From Ophiosphaerella korrae (taxonomy: Eukaryota; Ascomycota; Dothideomycetes; Pleosporales; Phaeosphaeriaceae): DNA of 64,000 bases. The DNA is taken from assembly GCA_028456385.1 (NCBI GenBank), contig JALNQF010000127.1, positions 1 through 64,000 on the forward strand. Direction: 5' to 3'. The translations under genes and the position numbers were made by a program. The notes beneath the pieces were generated by a model that was not told the origin of the DNA, searched no databases, and was given only the letters and a program-made list of their open reading frames with translations. Shown here in pieces: positions 23,970 through 36,660 of this stretch (position 1 is the stretch's first letter; every line of letters begins with the position of its first letter).

Positions 23970-26900
23970 TTCTTAGAGTAATTAAGGTTATCTTCTAGTT
24001 CCTATATTTTCTCCTATAGTTTCCCTTTCTCGTCTATACCTATCTATTTTACTAGATAGTAGTTTCTTCTATTATAGAATTAGTACTATAGGATTTCTTT
24101 AACTTCTTATTCTTTTTATTCTCTATATATATCTACTTTGTATACTAGTAGTTCTATATCTTATAGTATTTGTTCTAGTAGAGCTACGTAGAATATTAGG
24201 TGTATCTTTATCTTATTTAGTAACTTTAGTTTAAATATAACTAGTGTAACTTCTTTCTTAATTTTGTATAGTCTTATCTTAACGTAATCTAGTTTTAGGC
24301 TAGGTTGTTTACTCTTAATATTTTTTCTAACTAACTATACTTTTTCTCTCTCTCTAAATTAGGGTCTCTATTTATACTTTTTATTATAGTATTTTACTAT
24401 TTAATTGTATAAGAACTCTATATCTTATCTTAGCTAATTATATATATTTCTAAGTCTATTAGTAAAGTTTTCTCTTTTTAGGAACTAAGATATCTAATTT
24501 CTTAGTGTCTAGTATATATTAGGCTCGAATCTGTAGTTTGTAAAGAAGGGTAATACTCCTATTACTATATTCTTTACGCTGTTGTATACTAACTATGCTA
24601 TAAGTAGTAGTTATACCTAATTGTTCTAGTTGTAGTTAAGGTAGTATCTTAAGTACTATTCTACTATCTAGTTTATTTATTCTAACTATCTATCTATCTA
24701 TAGATAGTATACTGTAGACATTATATATTTAATTCCTAATTACGCTATTATTATTCCCTATAGTTTTAATATAAATCTTACGTCTCTATCTATAATAATC
24801 TTATCTAGTAGTCTATATTAACTAATTATAGTTCCTAGAACTTAATATATAGTAACTTCTATCCTACTTTTCTCTTTATATAGTCTAAAGTATAAATACT
24901 TTATAAGTTTATCTACTATTGTTAAGATTCTATTATACTTAACCCCTAATATTAGGTCTTTAGACTTAGGTAATTTTGTAATAAAGTCTATTATAATAAC
25001 TTCTTATAGTTATTCTAGTATTTCTACTAGTTATAGTATTCTATATAGTGCGTATCTACTATACTTATTTCTTTAGTATTTAGTACAATCTCTTAGTATT
25101 TCTATTACTAGCTATCTTACTTTTAGAATATAATAGTCTTATAGTAACTTATTAAGGGTTTTATTAATCCCTTAGTATCTATATACTAGTAGTTTGTAGA
25201 ATTGTCGTATAAATTCTCTTTAGATTTTTCCTAAGATATACGTTCTTCTATAGGCTTATACTAATCCTTTTTAGGTTTCTAGTTTTTCTATTTCTTTAGG
25301 TACTTCTTATATTACTTTCTAAATCTATTTATCTAGCTTACTACTTATTCTTTTAAGTGTTGCAGCTATTTTAGGTATATTTAGGACTAAATATCCTTCT
25401 TTGTTCTTAACTAGAACTATACTAGTAGCGCTTACTTCTTCTTATAAGTCTAGTCTTCTACTAAGAGTATCTATAAATTAGTTGTCTTTCCCTTTTATAT
25501 ATATAATTTCTATATTAAATATTAATAGGAATTCTTACTATCTTATATATTATTATAATAGTTCTTTATTTATTATAAATCTTATAAGGTTCTTGTAGTC
25601 TATATAGACCGTTATCTAATACTTTACTCCTTGTAAGTATACTCTCTATTATTTAAATACTTTGTAAATTACTAGTATCTCTTTATTGTAGATTAGGTAG
25701 TTAAGCTCTACTAGCTTTATTTTCTTAGAAAAGTATTTAACTAAGTATTCTTTTTAGGTTTTTAGGTCTTCTTGTATTAGTACTATTCTATAGACTAAAT
25801 TAGATACATCTATTTTTACTATTACTAGTAGGTCTAGGTTATATATTCTAATAACTAGGTTCTCTATAAACTTTCTCTTAATTTTTCTAAATACTTTGTT
25901 GTATTCCTTAGTCTATTTAAATAGTGTATCTTTCTTTATAAGTTTTATTATTAGTTCTATATCTTTAGACTATCTTATTATTAACTTTCTATAAAAGTTT
26001 ACTAGTCTATAGAATTATTGTACTTCTTTTAAGTTTCTTAGTGTTAGCTATTTGTTAATTAACTTAATCTTTTCTAGGTTAATCTTAATTTTTCCTAGTT
26101 CTATAATAAATCTAAAGAAGTCTGTTTTTTTTATATAGAATTTGTATTTCCTTATTTTAAAGAATATCTTAGCTTCTACTAATTCCTCTAGTACTTTATA
26201 TACATATTATATATATTCTTCTTCTATTTCTAAGAATATAAGAATATTATCTAGGTATACAAATATAAATATATCTAGGTACTCTCTTAGTACTATATTT
26301 ATCCTTTCTTAGAAGGCTGCTAGTGCGTTTATTAAGCTAAATAGTATAACTAAATATTTATATAGTCTATACTATGTTCTAAATACTATTTTCTATTTGT
26401 TGCCTTCTTTAATTCTAATCTAGTAGTAAGCGTTCTAGATGTCTAGTTTTGTAAAGATTCTTACTTTCTATAGCCTATCTTGTATTATATTAATTTGTAG
26501 TAATAGGTATTAGTTCTTGTTTGTAATTGCGTTAGTTTTTCTAAAATCTACGTAGGGCCTCTTATTACTCGTCTCTTTTTTGTCTACAAATATAAGTCTA
26601 TATACTACTAAGGATTTAGATTCTTATATCTATCCTTTCTTTAGTGCGTTTTTAATAAACGTTCGTTTAATCTTAGATTCTTCTTCTATCTTTCTATAGA
26701 CTAGGCTCTATCCTACGTCCTTGTCTTCTTTTAGATCTATTGCTAAATCCTATAGCTAATATTCTAGAAGGTAATCTTTAGGCTCTATAAGTTGTTTTTC
26801 CTATTTCTTATATTCTTCTAGGAATTCTCCTTTGTAGGTGTTTATATTAGACTTTAATATATCTATTTTACTATAATTAATCTTTTTTGTTCTCTAATTA

Positions 26901-29430
26901 ATATGTAGGTTAGTTATCTATAACTATAGTATACCTAGTATTATATCTTATTTGTTATTAATTGTTGTTATGTCTATAACTATATTTTTAATTATTATTC
27001 CTTCTAATTTTAATATAGAGGGGACTGTTTTAAACCTAATAGGTTCCTAAAATAGTTTTCCTTTAATTATACTTAGCTATTAAGAGTATCTTTTTTTTAT
27101 ATACTATATTCCTTATATTTCTACAAACTTCTTTAATATAAAGTTCCTTGTAGCTCTACTATTAATTATTAATTGTACTTCCTTTCCTTAGTATATACCT
27201 ATTTTTGTAATATATAGGCCTCTTATACTTTCTAGTTATTCTTACTTAGGTATCTTTGCAAATTGTCTATCTTTCTATAGCTATAGGCCTACTTTAAGTT
27301 TATACTTTTTGTATTTTAGGTATTTATTGTATATGTATTTATACTATAGTCTTCCTTAGACGTATTTCTTAGATAGTTTTAGTCTTAGCCTTACTACTAA
27401 GTATCTATCTTCTAGGATTATTTCCTATCCTTAGATATCTTCTACTAGAATTACTCTTATGTAATTATAGCCTCTTCTCTATATAAGCTATATATTGTTA
27501 TTTACTTTAGAGTTTCTATATATAATATAATTCTTATCTAGGCACGATATCTATAATACTTCGAAATATACTAGATGTTTTAGGTCTATTATTTTGTTAT
27601 CTCCTTCTTAGTACTTATCTTTTCTAAGTATATCTATAGTTAGAATATAGTACACTACTAGTACTCTTAGTGTATAGGCTTTATTAATCTATTACGTCTT
27701 TTTTACAAGGTACTACTACTGTCTTTATATAGGTATTCTTCTTACTACAACTATATATTACTTTATCTATTTCTTAAATAGTATAAACTTTATTTCTTTA
27801 GAATTACGTTCTTTCTAGTCTTTGTACGCTTCCTCTATACTTATAACTATTAAGTATATTTAAATAAACTTCTATTCTTTGTTTTATTCCTCTATTTCTA
27901 TTATTGTATAGCTATTATAGCTATATATATCTAGCTAGGTATACTCTATACTTCTTATACTAACTTGTTTCTTACTTTCTTATAGTCCTTTAGAGGAAGC
28001 TATAGTAGTCTCTTTATCCTATACCTATCCTTTAGCCTAGATTAATAGTACTAGAGACTCTTCTATTTCTAGATCTTTTACTAGTAAGTCTATTACGTAT
28101 ACTATTTCTTCTAGCTACTCTTTTATTCTATCTTCTTTTATTATAGCTACTCTATATCTCTATTTCTATAGGAACTATACTACTCTCTATTTACTAGAAA
28201 GATATATATAGTAGTCGTTATTATAATAAAAGGTCTAATAGAGTATTATATATTATACTTCTTTACTCCTAGCTACTTTCTCCTAGGGTTTAGCCTATAC
28301 TTATAGTACTTCTTTCTTCTTTTTAGTTATTTTTAACTAAGTTTCCTTTTTTAGGTCCTTACTTCTATAGTCTTTTACAAAGTATCTAGGTTTCCTATAT
28401 TTATAATATACTATATCTTTCTTCTTTTGTAATTAGCAATCTTTTATATAGTAGCCTTTCTTACTATAGTTAAAGTACGTAAAGTCTTTATTCTTTCTTT
28501 TCTTTCTATCCTTGTTTGCGTTAAGGATTATAGGGTCTCTAGCGTCCTAGTTTTAGGTTTAGTTACTATACTTATTCTTTTTCTATTCTTAAAGATCGTT
28601 GTTAATTTGTATTACTTATTACTTTAGAGCTTCTAGTGTCTGTAGTTTCTCTATATAGATTATTTCGTATTAAATTTTAGAGTTTAGTCTTTGTTTAAAT
28701 TATAATATTAGGGCTAACTTATTCTATTCTATGTTCTAACTTAGTTATTTAAATTGTAATATATATTCTAAGATACTCTTACTTTATATAAGCCTCTCGA
28801 GTTTCTCTTTAGCTTATTAGGTAATATCTATATCCCTAAATACTACTCTTATTTGTTTAGTAAAGTATTTATAACTTCTAAAAATAGCTTTAGTCTTGTC
28901 TTTCTAGGTTATTAGAGAATATATTGTGTAATCTATCTAGTAAAGCTTATACTATCTTATTGTATCTTCTTTAAGGTGTAGTTTAATATATATTACTTTC
29001 TTTTCTTCTATATCGAAGTGTAGTACTTGTATATCTATCTAGAGCTGTACTAATACTATAAAGGGTCTTAGTTTTTCTCTTATTCTATTAAACTTCTTAA
29101 GTACAAGTATCTTTAGTAGTTTCTTTATCGCACTTATCTCTAGGCGTTGTATAATTAGTTCTATCTAGTTTTATCCTTTAATAATAGCTTTAATCTAAGC
29201 CTTGTTTTATTTTACGTGTTCCTAAAGTTCTCTATTCTAGGTCTCTAGGGCGTTAATTACTATTTTTATATCTTCTTTCTTAGAAATTAAATCGTTTATA
29301 TAGTTCTTAATATCCTTCTATACTATATTATCTAACTTATAACTACTTATTAGTACCTTAGCTACTTTTCTAGTTAAACTTTCTACTATCGTGTTAGCTA
29401 GACTATACGCTACTTACGCTTCGCTTCTTG
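23970..29430 (-). pseudogene. gag-pol remnant of copy C
   Basis: Same order as copy D on the opposite strand: gag with two zinc knuckles (about 28370-28485), reverse transcriptase with YLDN (26247-26258), RNase H near 25560, integrase, and a chromodomain remnant near 23970-24100. Cys, His and Trp codons and many Gln codons are mutated by C-to-T changes; no long frame is left. No product is expected. Confidence 0.83.
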
Positions 29431-29450
29431 TAATAACTAAATTAGTAAGG

Positions 29451-29879
29451 TATAATAGGCCTCCTATTATTAACTATAGGTACCTATATTAGAAGTTAGT
29501 AGATTAAGAGGTAATAATAAAAGCTCGTATTAGGATCTACAATAACTCTAAATAATAGAAGATGTTTTACAACTATCTTGTATTAGCGTTCTATTGTTAA
29601 AGGATTAAATTGCTAATACTATCCTAATAATGTACATTGCTACTAACTATATATTCGTTGTAATCTATTAATCTATAGTTACTAAGACTAATAGATTATA
29701 GATTACCCTAATCTATAATCTATTAATGCTAAGAGCCTATAGATTATAGATTACCCTAGGTGTCCTAATTATATATAGCCTCCTAATTAAGTTCGTGTTC
29801 TTTAAGGTTATATAAGTCTAAGTTAATTATCGTAAAGCTAATTAGTTCTATCTATAGCTCTCTTGTTACTATCGTAATA
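29451..29879 (-). repeat. 5' LTR of copy C
   Basis: 429-bp direct repeat of 22845-23273, differing by scattered transitions. It ends at the TATAA target duplication. Confidence 0.88.
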
Positions 29880-29969
29880 TATAAGCTATTTAAGCTACTC
29901 TACTATATATAAGTAGCTTAGCTTAGATAGCTCTTTAATTAATAATTATTTCCTACTTATTTCTAAGCT
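29880..29969. repeat. small repeat R1, right half
   Basis: Continuation of 22772-22844 after copy C, with the first five bases being the duplicated target. Ends near TATCTTATAACA. Confidence 0.65.
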
Positions 29970-30635
29970 TATATCTTATAACAATAGTCTTTTTATATAC
30001 GTATAATATATATATATATATAAAATTTAGAATAAATTATATCTATAAATTTTAACTAAATATATATATAGAAACATTAGTATTACTATTTACTATATAT
30101 CTAAATATATTATTATTAAGTATTATATAATAACTCTTTTATAATAGTATAGGTATACGTATAAATAAAAATAATTACTAAGTATTTACGCCTAGAGCTT
30201 TATCTAAATATATACTATATATTAGTATATCTAATAACTATTATAAACTATTACTACTATTACTAATTATATAAAATTTCTATTAGGAGTAGAGTATCTA
30301 AATATTTACTATAGATATATATATATATTTACTAATATCTAATAGTTATTACTACTATTCTAATTACTATATTACTATAAACTATACTTCTTACTTTAAA
30401 CTTATAATACTATAACTAATTACTTAAGACTAAGGTATTAAAACTCTTTATTATATAGGTATATACTATAAATAATATATATATTAGTAAGGCTAAAGTA
30501 GCTTTTTTTTAATTAAGAGAGACTAGACTTTTATTTATATATAAAGAGAGAAGGAGCCTTATATATATAGAATTAAAGAAGTACTACTAGTAATACTCTA
30601 TACTATTAATATACGCGCGTAGAGTAATAGTTAAT
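29970..30635. other. AT-rich spacer between two R1 copies
   Basis: About 670 bases, dominated by TATATA runs, with no recognisable protein frame. Because it sits between direct copies of R1, it may be the interior of a small non-autonomous (TRIM-like) element about 1 kb long, or simply DNA between two independent insertions. Confidence 0.35.
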
Positions 30636-30812
30636 ATAATAGTTATTATTTTAAGTTAGAGCTTTACTCTATATAAGTTAAGTAAGCCTATAGTAGTAAG
30701 TAAGCTATATAAGCTATTCGAGCTTCTCTACTATATATAAGTAGCTTAGCTTAGATAGCTCTTTAATTAGTAATTATCTCTTACTTATTTTTAAGCTTGT
30801 ATCTTGTAATAG
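30636..30812. repeat. small repeat R2 (intact copy of R1)
   Basis: About 177 bp in direct orientation to R1, starting near AATAGTTATTA and ending near CTTGTAATA. Inverted ends (GTTATTACAAG in R1 and CTTGTAA here) suggest a short LTR, but a clean TG..CA start is not seen. Confidence 0.6.
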
Positions 30813-33128
30813 TTGTTAATACTAATAATATCTATACTAGTATACACTAGGTTTAGAAAGTAAATAAGATTAACCCTAATAAAACGTAAATAGTAGTTAA
30901 CTAGATACTTAAGTATAAAGAACTTACGCGTAATTAACTTAATAACTTTAGGCTAGAAATAAGGCCTTAAGATATTAATATCCTACGTTATTAAGATTAT
31001 ACTAGACTAATTATACTAATATTTTTATATATAAATAGTAAGCTCTTTATAACTAATAAATATATATTATAAATTATTAAATATCTTCTTAGCTTTTAGA
31101 TTTATTTAAGTTTAGTATAAAGTAACTTTTATTTAACTATCCTTTATAGGTAATAGATTTATAAATATAGAACTTATAGGGCTTACCTTAGCCTATACTA
31201 GTATAACTAGTTCTACTAATACTAGTATTAGCGTAGTCTAAGTTAACTATAAGTACTTAGCTTATAAAATACTATACTTACGTATAATAGTCTCTATAAT
31301 AGTCTTAATAGTAAGATCTACTATATCTATACCTCTATTAAAAATACTAGGCGTATATACTACTTTAGATCTCTCTTTTACCTTTATAGAGCTTTATATC
31401 TTAGCTATAATCTATAGCTCTTGTTTATCTTTATTTACTAAGTAAGAAGCGTAAGTTATTTAGGTTATTTAGGTTATTTTAGCTTCTTTAGTATAGGAGT
31501 TACTAACTCTAAATTAGTTACCTCTTCTAATATATACTTGTTATAGTATATAATAAATTACTATATATCTTTAGCCTCTTTCTATATAATTTTATCTAAT
31601 AGTATATATAATTAAGTATAATAGTATACTAACTTAAGAAAGTATTAATATATTATACTAGTAACTTAAGTAGCGTATATATAGAAGAGGTTAGCTATAC
31701 TCTATAAGTATATTATATTAAATTCTAATAGTAAGAAGTTATCTATAAACTTATAGAGTAATAAAAATTTAACTAAACCTAGCACCTATATACTAATATT
31801 ACTACCTATAAGTATTAGACTATTACAAACTATTACAACTACTAAGTATATATACTAACTAGATTTATATATTTAATAATTATACCTCTAGCCTAAGTAA
31901 ACTTAAGTATATAGACGTTAAATATAACTTTAGTAAAGACGCTCTAAGTAGTAGTAAACTATAAACTACTAGTAGTACTTACTTATTAAGCTTACGTAGA
32001 AAAGTAGGTGTTAATTAACTTAAGTTACTACTTAGTAGCCTTAACTTTAATATATACCTAATTAGTAGAACTTATACTAGAGGTAAGTTAGTTAACTTTA
32101 TATATTAGTTGTATTTAAGATACTAGTATAGTTATTATCTACTAAGAAGGTTTATTATAATTAGAGATAGCATTAATATTTATTTAAGTTAGTTTACTAC
32201 TATCTTAGCCTAAGTTCCTAGCTCTATATAGAGTATAAAAATAGCTAACTAGTATATTTATCTTATTATATTCTAGGCTACTCTTGCTACAAAATAGAGT
32301 CTATTTAGAAAGTACTAATATACTAACTAAATATAATAATTAACTAAAAGTAGAGTACTAATATAAGTTAAAGAAATAAGAGAAAGTTAATAAGTAAGAA
32401 GTTATTAATTTTTATAAGTATACGTAGCTATATAAACTAAGCTAAAAGTAAAACTATTACTAACTATTATAAACTATTACTTATATAATATATTTACTTA
32501 TACTATAGAGCTAAGCTATAAGTACTATACCTAAAGTATATATACTAGAATTACTTCTTATTACTTACTACCTACTTATCTACCTATATACTATTAGGCC
32601 TTAAGCTACTATTATATACTATATCTATTTAAAAGCTATATAGCTCTAGTTCTAGTACTTATCTAGTTTACTTAGTATAAATATCTAGTATAATTAAATA
32701 AAATAATATACTTTAAAATTCTAGTTACTTATTAGAGACTTAATAAGCTAGAGTACAAGTAACTATTAGGTATTAATATACTAAGCTATATAGATCTATA
32801 ATATAAAGTAATAGTCTTAAAATAGACTATTATAGTTCTTTTATAGGAGTAAATTAAATATATAAGAGTTAAATCTTATATTACTTAGCTATACGTTATA
32901 CTACGCCTAAGTATTAATAGGTAGTATAGTATCTATATCTTATAGTAGTATCTCTTAAACTATTTACGTATATTTATCTATATCTAAAATATATTTATAG
33001 TCTAATATACTAGTAAGTAAGTATATATAGAGTATATTAGGCTAACTAGAAATAATATTTAAGTAATTTTTCTACTTCTATATATAATAGAAGTTCTATA
33101 TAAATATAAATAATTTTATTTCTTAATA
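30813..33128. other. unassigned RIP-mutated repeat DNA
   Basis: 2.3 kb of TpA-rich DNA between R2 and MITE2. Both strands have long, stop-rich frames but I could not recognise retrotransposon or transposase motifs. No LTR ends or long inverted repeats were seen. Confidence 0.35.
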
Positions 33129-33990
33129 TAACGTATTCTATCAGCAAAGCAGCTATATCACCAAGATAGCTACTCTAAAACACACCAAAAAATCGAAAAT
33201 TTAACATCTAATATCTTAACAACTATACTATAATAACTTCTAAAAATTTAATAGATTAAAGATTATATATATAGTAGTAATCTATAAAATTTTTAAAGCG
33301 TGCAGCCTAGTAGTTCTTAAGATAGTAAAATTTTCTATAGTAAAAAACACTTTTTCATTAATAATATTAAATAAACTAGGCTGTTATAGGCTGCCTGTCG
33401 TCGACTACAGGCACCTGTATTGGAGGGGTTAGTGGATTAAGAGTTGATAGTAAAAGCTCAGGGGTAATCTGCAATAACTGTGAACAATAGAAGATGTTTC
33501 GCAACTGTCTTGTATTAGCGTTCCGTAGTCAAAGGATTGAATTGCCGATACCATCCTAATAATGTGCATCCTACTAACTATATACTCGTCGTGATCTGTA
33601 ATCTATAGTTGCCAAGATTAACAGATCGCAGATTGTCCTGATCTGTAATCCGTTGATGCCAAGAGTACACAGATCACGGATTAACCTAGGTGTCCCAATT
33701 ATGTGTGGCTTCCCAATCGAGGTCGTTACCCCGCTCGTCCTATGCTTCGTCAGCGTCTAGGTCGGGACTGATTGGTTCCATCTCGATTCCTTCTATTACA
33801 CCTGTAACATAGGCTACACGTTCTAAAAATTTTATAGATTACTACTTTATATATAATCTTTAATCTATTAAATTTTTAGAAGTTATTATAGTATAGTTGT
33901 CGAGATATTAGATATTAAATTTTCGATTTTTTAGTATATTTTAGAGTAGCCGTCTCGGTGATATAGCCGCTTCGCTAATAGAATACGTTA
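33129..33990. mobile_element. MITE2, second fold-back copy, split by a solo LTR
   Basis: Starts TAACGTATTC and ends GAATACGTTA, like MITE1. Removing the solo LTR (428 bp) and one 5-bp target duplication leaves 429 bp, exactly the length of MITE1. The spacer lies in the opposite orientation to that of MITE1, meaning the two copies inserted in opposite directions. The left arm is RIP-mutated (AGCAAAGCAGC for AGCGAAGCGGC); the right arm keeps its CpGs. Confidence 0.87.
33382..33809 (-). repeat. nearly unmutated solo LTR of the A-D family
   Basis: 428 bp from TGTTATAGGCTGCC to ACACCTGTAACA, flanked by a perfect target duplication TAGGC (33377-33381 and 33810-33814) inside the right arm of MITE2. 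It keeps many CpA, TpG and CpG steps that are TpA in every sister LTR, so it is the best surviving sequence of this LTR. It contains GATCTGTAATC and inverted counterparts near 33570-33680. Confidence 0.92.
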
Positions 33991-36244
33991 ATATTAGAAG
34001 ATAAATAGTAATTATTACTATTATATTAGCTAAGTAATCCTTTAAAAAGTAATAGTTAGTCTATAGGTTCTAGAAATATAACTAAGGTTAATAGTTAGGT
34101 AATAGTACTATAATAGTCTAATAATAGACAACTAACTTTCTACTAGAAAAGTAAACTTTTTAATAACTAGTACTACTATAACTTAATTAGTTAGTTTGTA
34201 GTACTTATACTAAATATATAATAATTATCTTATATAGTCTCTAGCTAATAAGATTAAGATAGTATATAATATATATATAAAACTTAGCTAGTTTTACTAC
34301 TATAATTAGAGTAAAAGAATTAAAGATAAATACTAGTCTCTTTTATAAGGTATTAGTATTAATAGAGTATACTAAGAGATATCTTAGCTAATACTCTAAT
34401 ATATACCTATATAATATACCTAGAGTAGGTATTAATATAGGTATATATCTAAATACTATAGGGCTTTAGCTTTTTATACCTATTAATTAACTATACCTAA
34501 TTTAGGCCTAGTATAATATATTTACCTTGTCTCTACTAGTAATTATTCTAGCGCTAAGCTACTATATCTAGGTTAAGCTTATAATATACTATAAAAAGTT
34601 AATTATATAAGAAGAATAAATACTATTATTTAAAGTAAACTTAGAGTATTTACTTCTTATATCTATTAATAATACTCTTTTTAAGCTTATCTTTAATAAT
34701 ATTATATACTAGTATATTAGTAACGTCTTATCTATCTTTACCTCTAATATACTACTTTAACCCTAGTAAAAATCTTAGGTAGATAATTATTACTTTTATA
34801 ACTATATTATAACTCTCTTACTTAATTATTTAAACTATTTTATTATTGTCTAGGTTTATCTAGTAGAAGAGTATAATAATATAGTTTTTAAGTTATTACT
34901 TAATATTAGGAGTTATATATTAGTAGATATTCTATTCCTTTAATTACTCTTTTAGAAGAGTAATACTATACTTAACTTAGTACTCTTTATATAACTACTC
35001 CTTTAATTATTTAAAAGTAAGGCTTTCTTTAAATAAAGCTCTTAAGTTAATATTAGTATAAGGTCTTTTACTCTTTTTTATTATCTCTTAGTATATAGAG
35101 TTTTGTATTATTATAATACTTACTATAGTAAGGTATCTTAGTACTAGTTAGTACTAGTCAAAGTTATAACTAATTAATATAGGTAGGTTCTATATAATAG
35201 AAATTCTATATATAGAGTAGTATTTTTTTATTTATATAATACGTAATATAATATATAACTTTTATATTATTATAAACGTTACTTATATACGTTATACTAA
35301 CTACGTATTAAATAATATATTATACAAGGTTTAGGTTTTAGTTTTTATATATACGTTTTAGGATTTTAGTTTCTAACCTTTAGTATATAATAGTTTATAG
35401 TACTTAAAGAAGTCCTCTTTTAATTAGTAATTCGACTAATTAGTCTAGTATATAGCTAATCTTAAAGCCTTAATAAAATATATTAATTATATATATTAGA
35501 AGATCTAATATTATTACCTTAGTTAAACTTATTTTATTACTATAGGCTTAGTAAGCTTACTCTATATATAAAGTAGTTACCTATATATAGGTTCTTACGC
35601 TAGAGTAATATACTAATAGAATTCCTAATCTAAGATATTCTACTACTATATACTAATACTTCCTAATTTTCTTTTACTTCTATAGACTACTTTACTATTA
35701 TTTTTACGTCTATAAATTAGCTTAATCTTTTTATATATTATATATACTTTTAAGGATCTTATTAGTAGTAACGCTTACTATATCTCTACTACGCGTATAT
35801 TAACTTAATAAATTAGGGTTAATTTATATATTAACGTATAACTACTTATAGTAGTATAAAGAATAACTTATATTACTTATAGCCTTATAGGATTAACTAT
35901 AGAACTTTGCTTAAGTATTTTAGTATAGTAAAACCTACTAAAAAAAATTCTATTATTATACTACTATAAGTTAGTTCTATTAATAATAACTAATCTTAGA
36001 AGGTATTCTAGCTCTACGTAAGATAGAAGAGCTTAATATAGCTCTCTATATTATTACGTATAAAATTATTATAAAGTTCTATAATCTATATTATTACCTT
36101 AATAGTAAGAATTTCCTAAGTATAGGTACTATATATAGACGTTAAGATTTGAAACAACCTAGAGAAGTTAGATTAAAGAGTACTAGACTTTAATTATATA
36201 CTACTCTATAGTAGGGTAGATTAAGAACTATACAATAATATTTT
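33991..36244. other. unassigned RIP-mutated repeat DNA
   Basis: 2.2 kb, strongly TpA-rich, with no LTR, inverted repeat or protein motif that I can recognise. The TA steps grow sparser towards 36500, approaching the gene island. Confidence 0.35.
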
Positions 36245-36660
36245 TAGCGTACGTTAATTGCTTAGGGAAGAAAATAATAGAATAGTAAGTAGTATAATAT
36301 TGTATGTATTGCTAGTTATAAATTTAAGAATAATTTTAGCTTAGGTGTATATACTTACTACCTTTATTTGCTTATATATTATAGAAGTTAGCTCTATAGT
36401 AGCGTAAACTAGTATAAGCGTTACTATATCTTCTAGTATCTTTTCGTTATTATAAATGTCTTTAGATTCTAACCTTGTACTTACTTCTATAGTATCGTAG
36501 TAATATAAATCCTCTAAGGTAGTGTAGGTAGCGTAGAGATCTTAGTCGAAGAGTTGTTTAGTAGTTAGCTAAGGATTAGGGTTTTTAGGTAAAGACGGGC
36601 TACGATCTATAGTAATAGCACCGCGAAGCTGTTAGACTTCGGCATAGATTAGCTAAGAGA
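36245..36660 (-). pseudogene. unidentified decaying reading frame
   Basis: Minus-strand frame with only a few stops, all of TAG/TAA type that RIP would make. It reads through LRGAITIDRSPSLPKNPN, then a Tyr/Asp-rich stretch (DLYATYTTLEDLYYYDT) and ends near a TAA at 36252. It is in the same frame as the 3' part of the transposase remnant to its right, so it could be that protein's C-terminal end, but I do not recognise the sequence. Mutation here is light compared with the retrotransposons. Confidence 0.4.

Larger units (their letters stand above)
22845..29879 (-). mobile_element. complete Ty3/Gypsy chromovirus copy C
   Basis: 7,035 bp with equal 429-bp LTRs and a perfect 5-bp target duplication TATAA (22840-22844 and 29880-29884). 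Minus strand; polypurine tract beside the left LTR (23274-23295). Structurally complete but RIP-degraded. It interrupts small repeat R1, whose intact second copy at 30636-30812 shows the empty site. Confidence 0.93.

Noticed and set aside
29985..30640. Microsatellite or origin-like TATATA stretches
   Set aside because: Such runs are expected everywhere in RIP-mutated DNA and have no unit structure.
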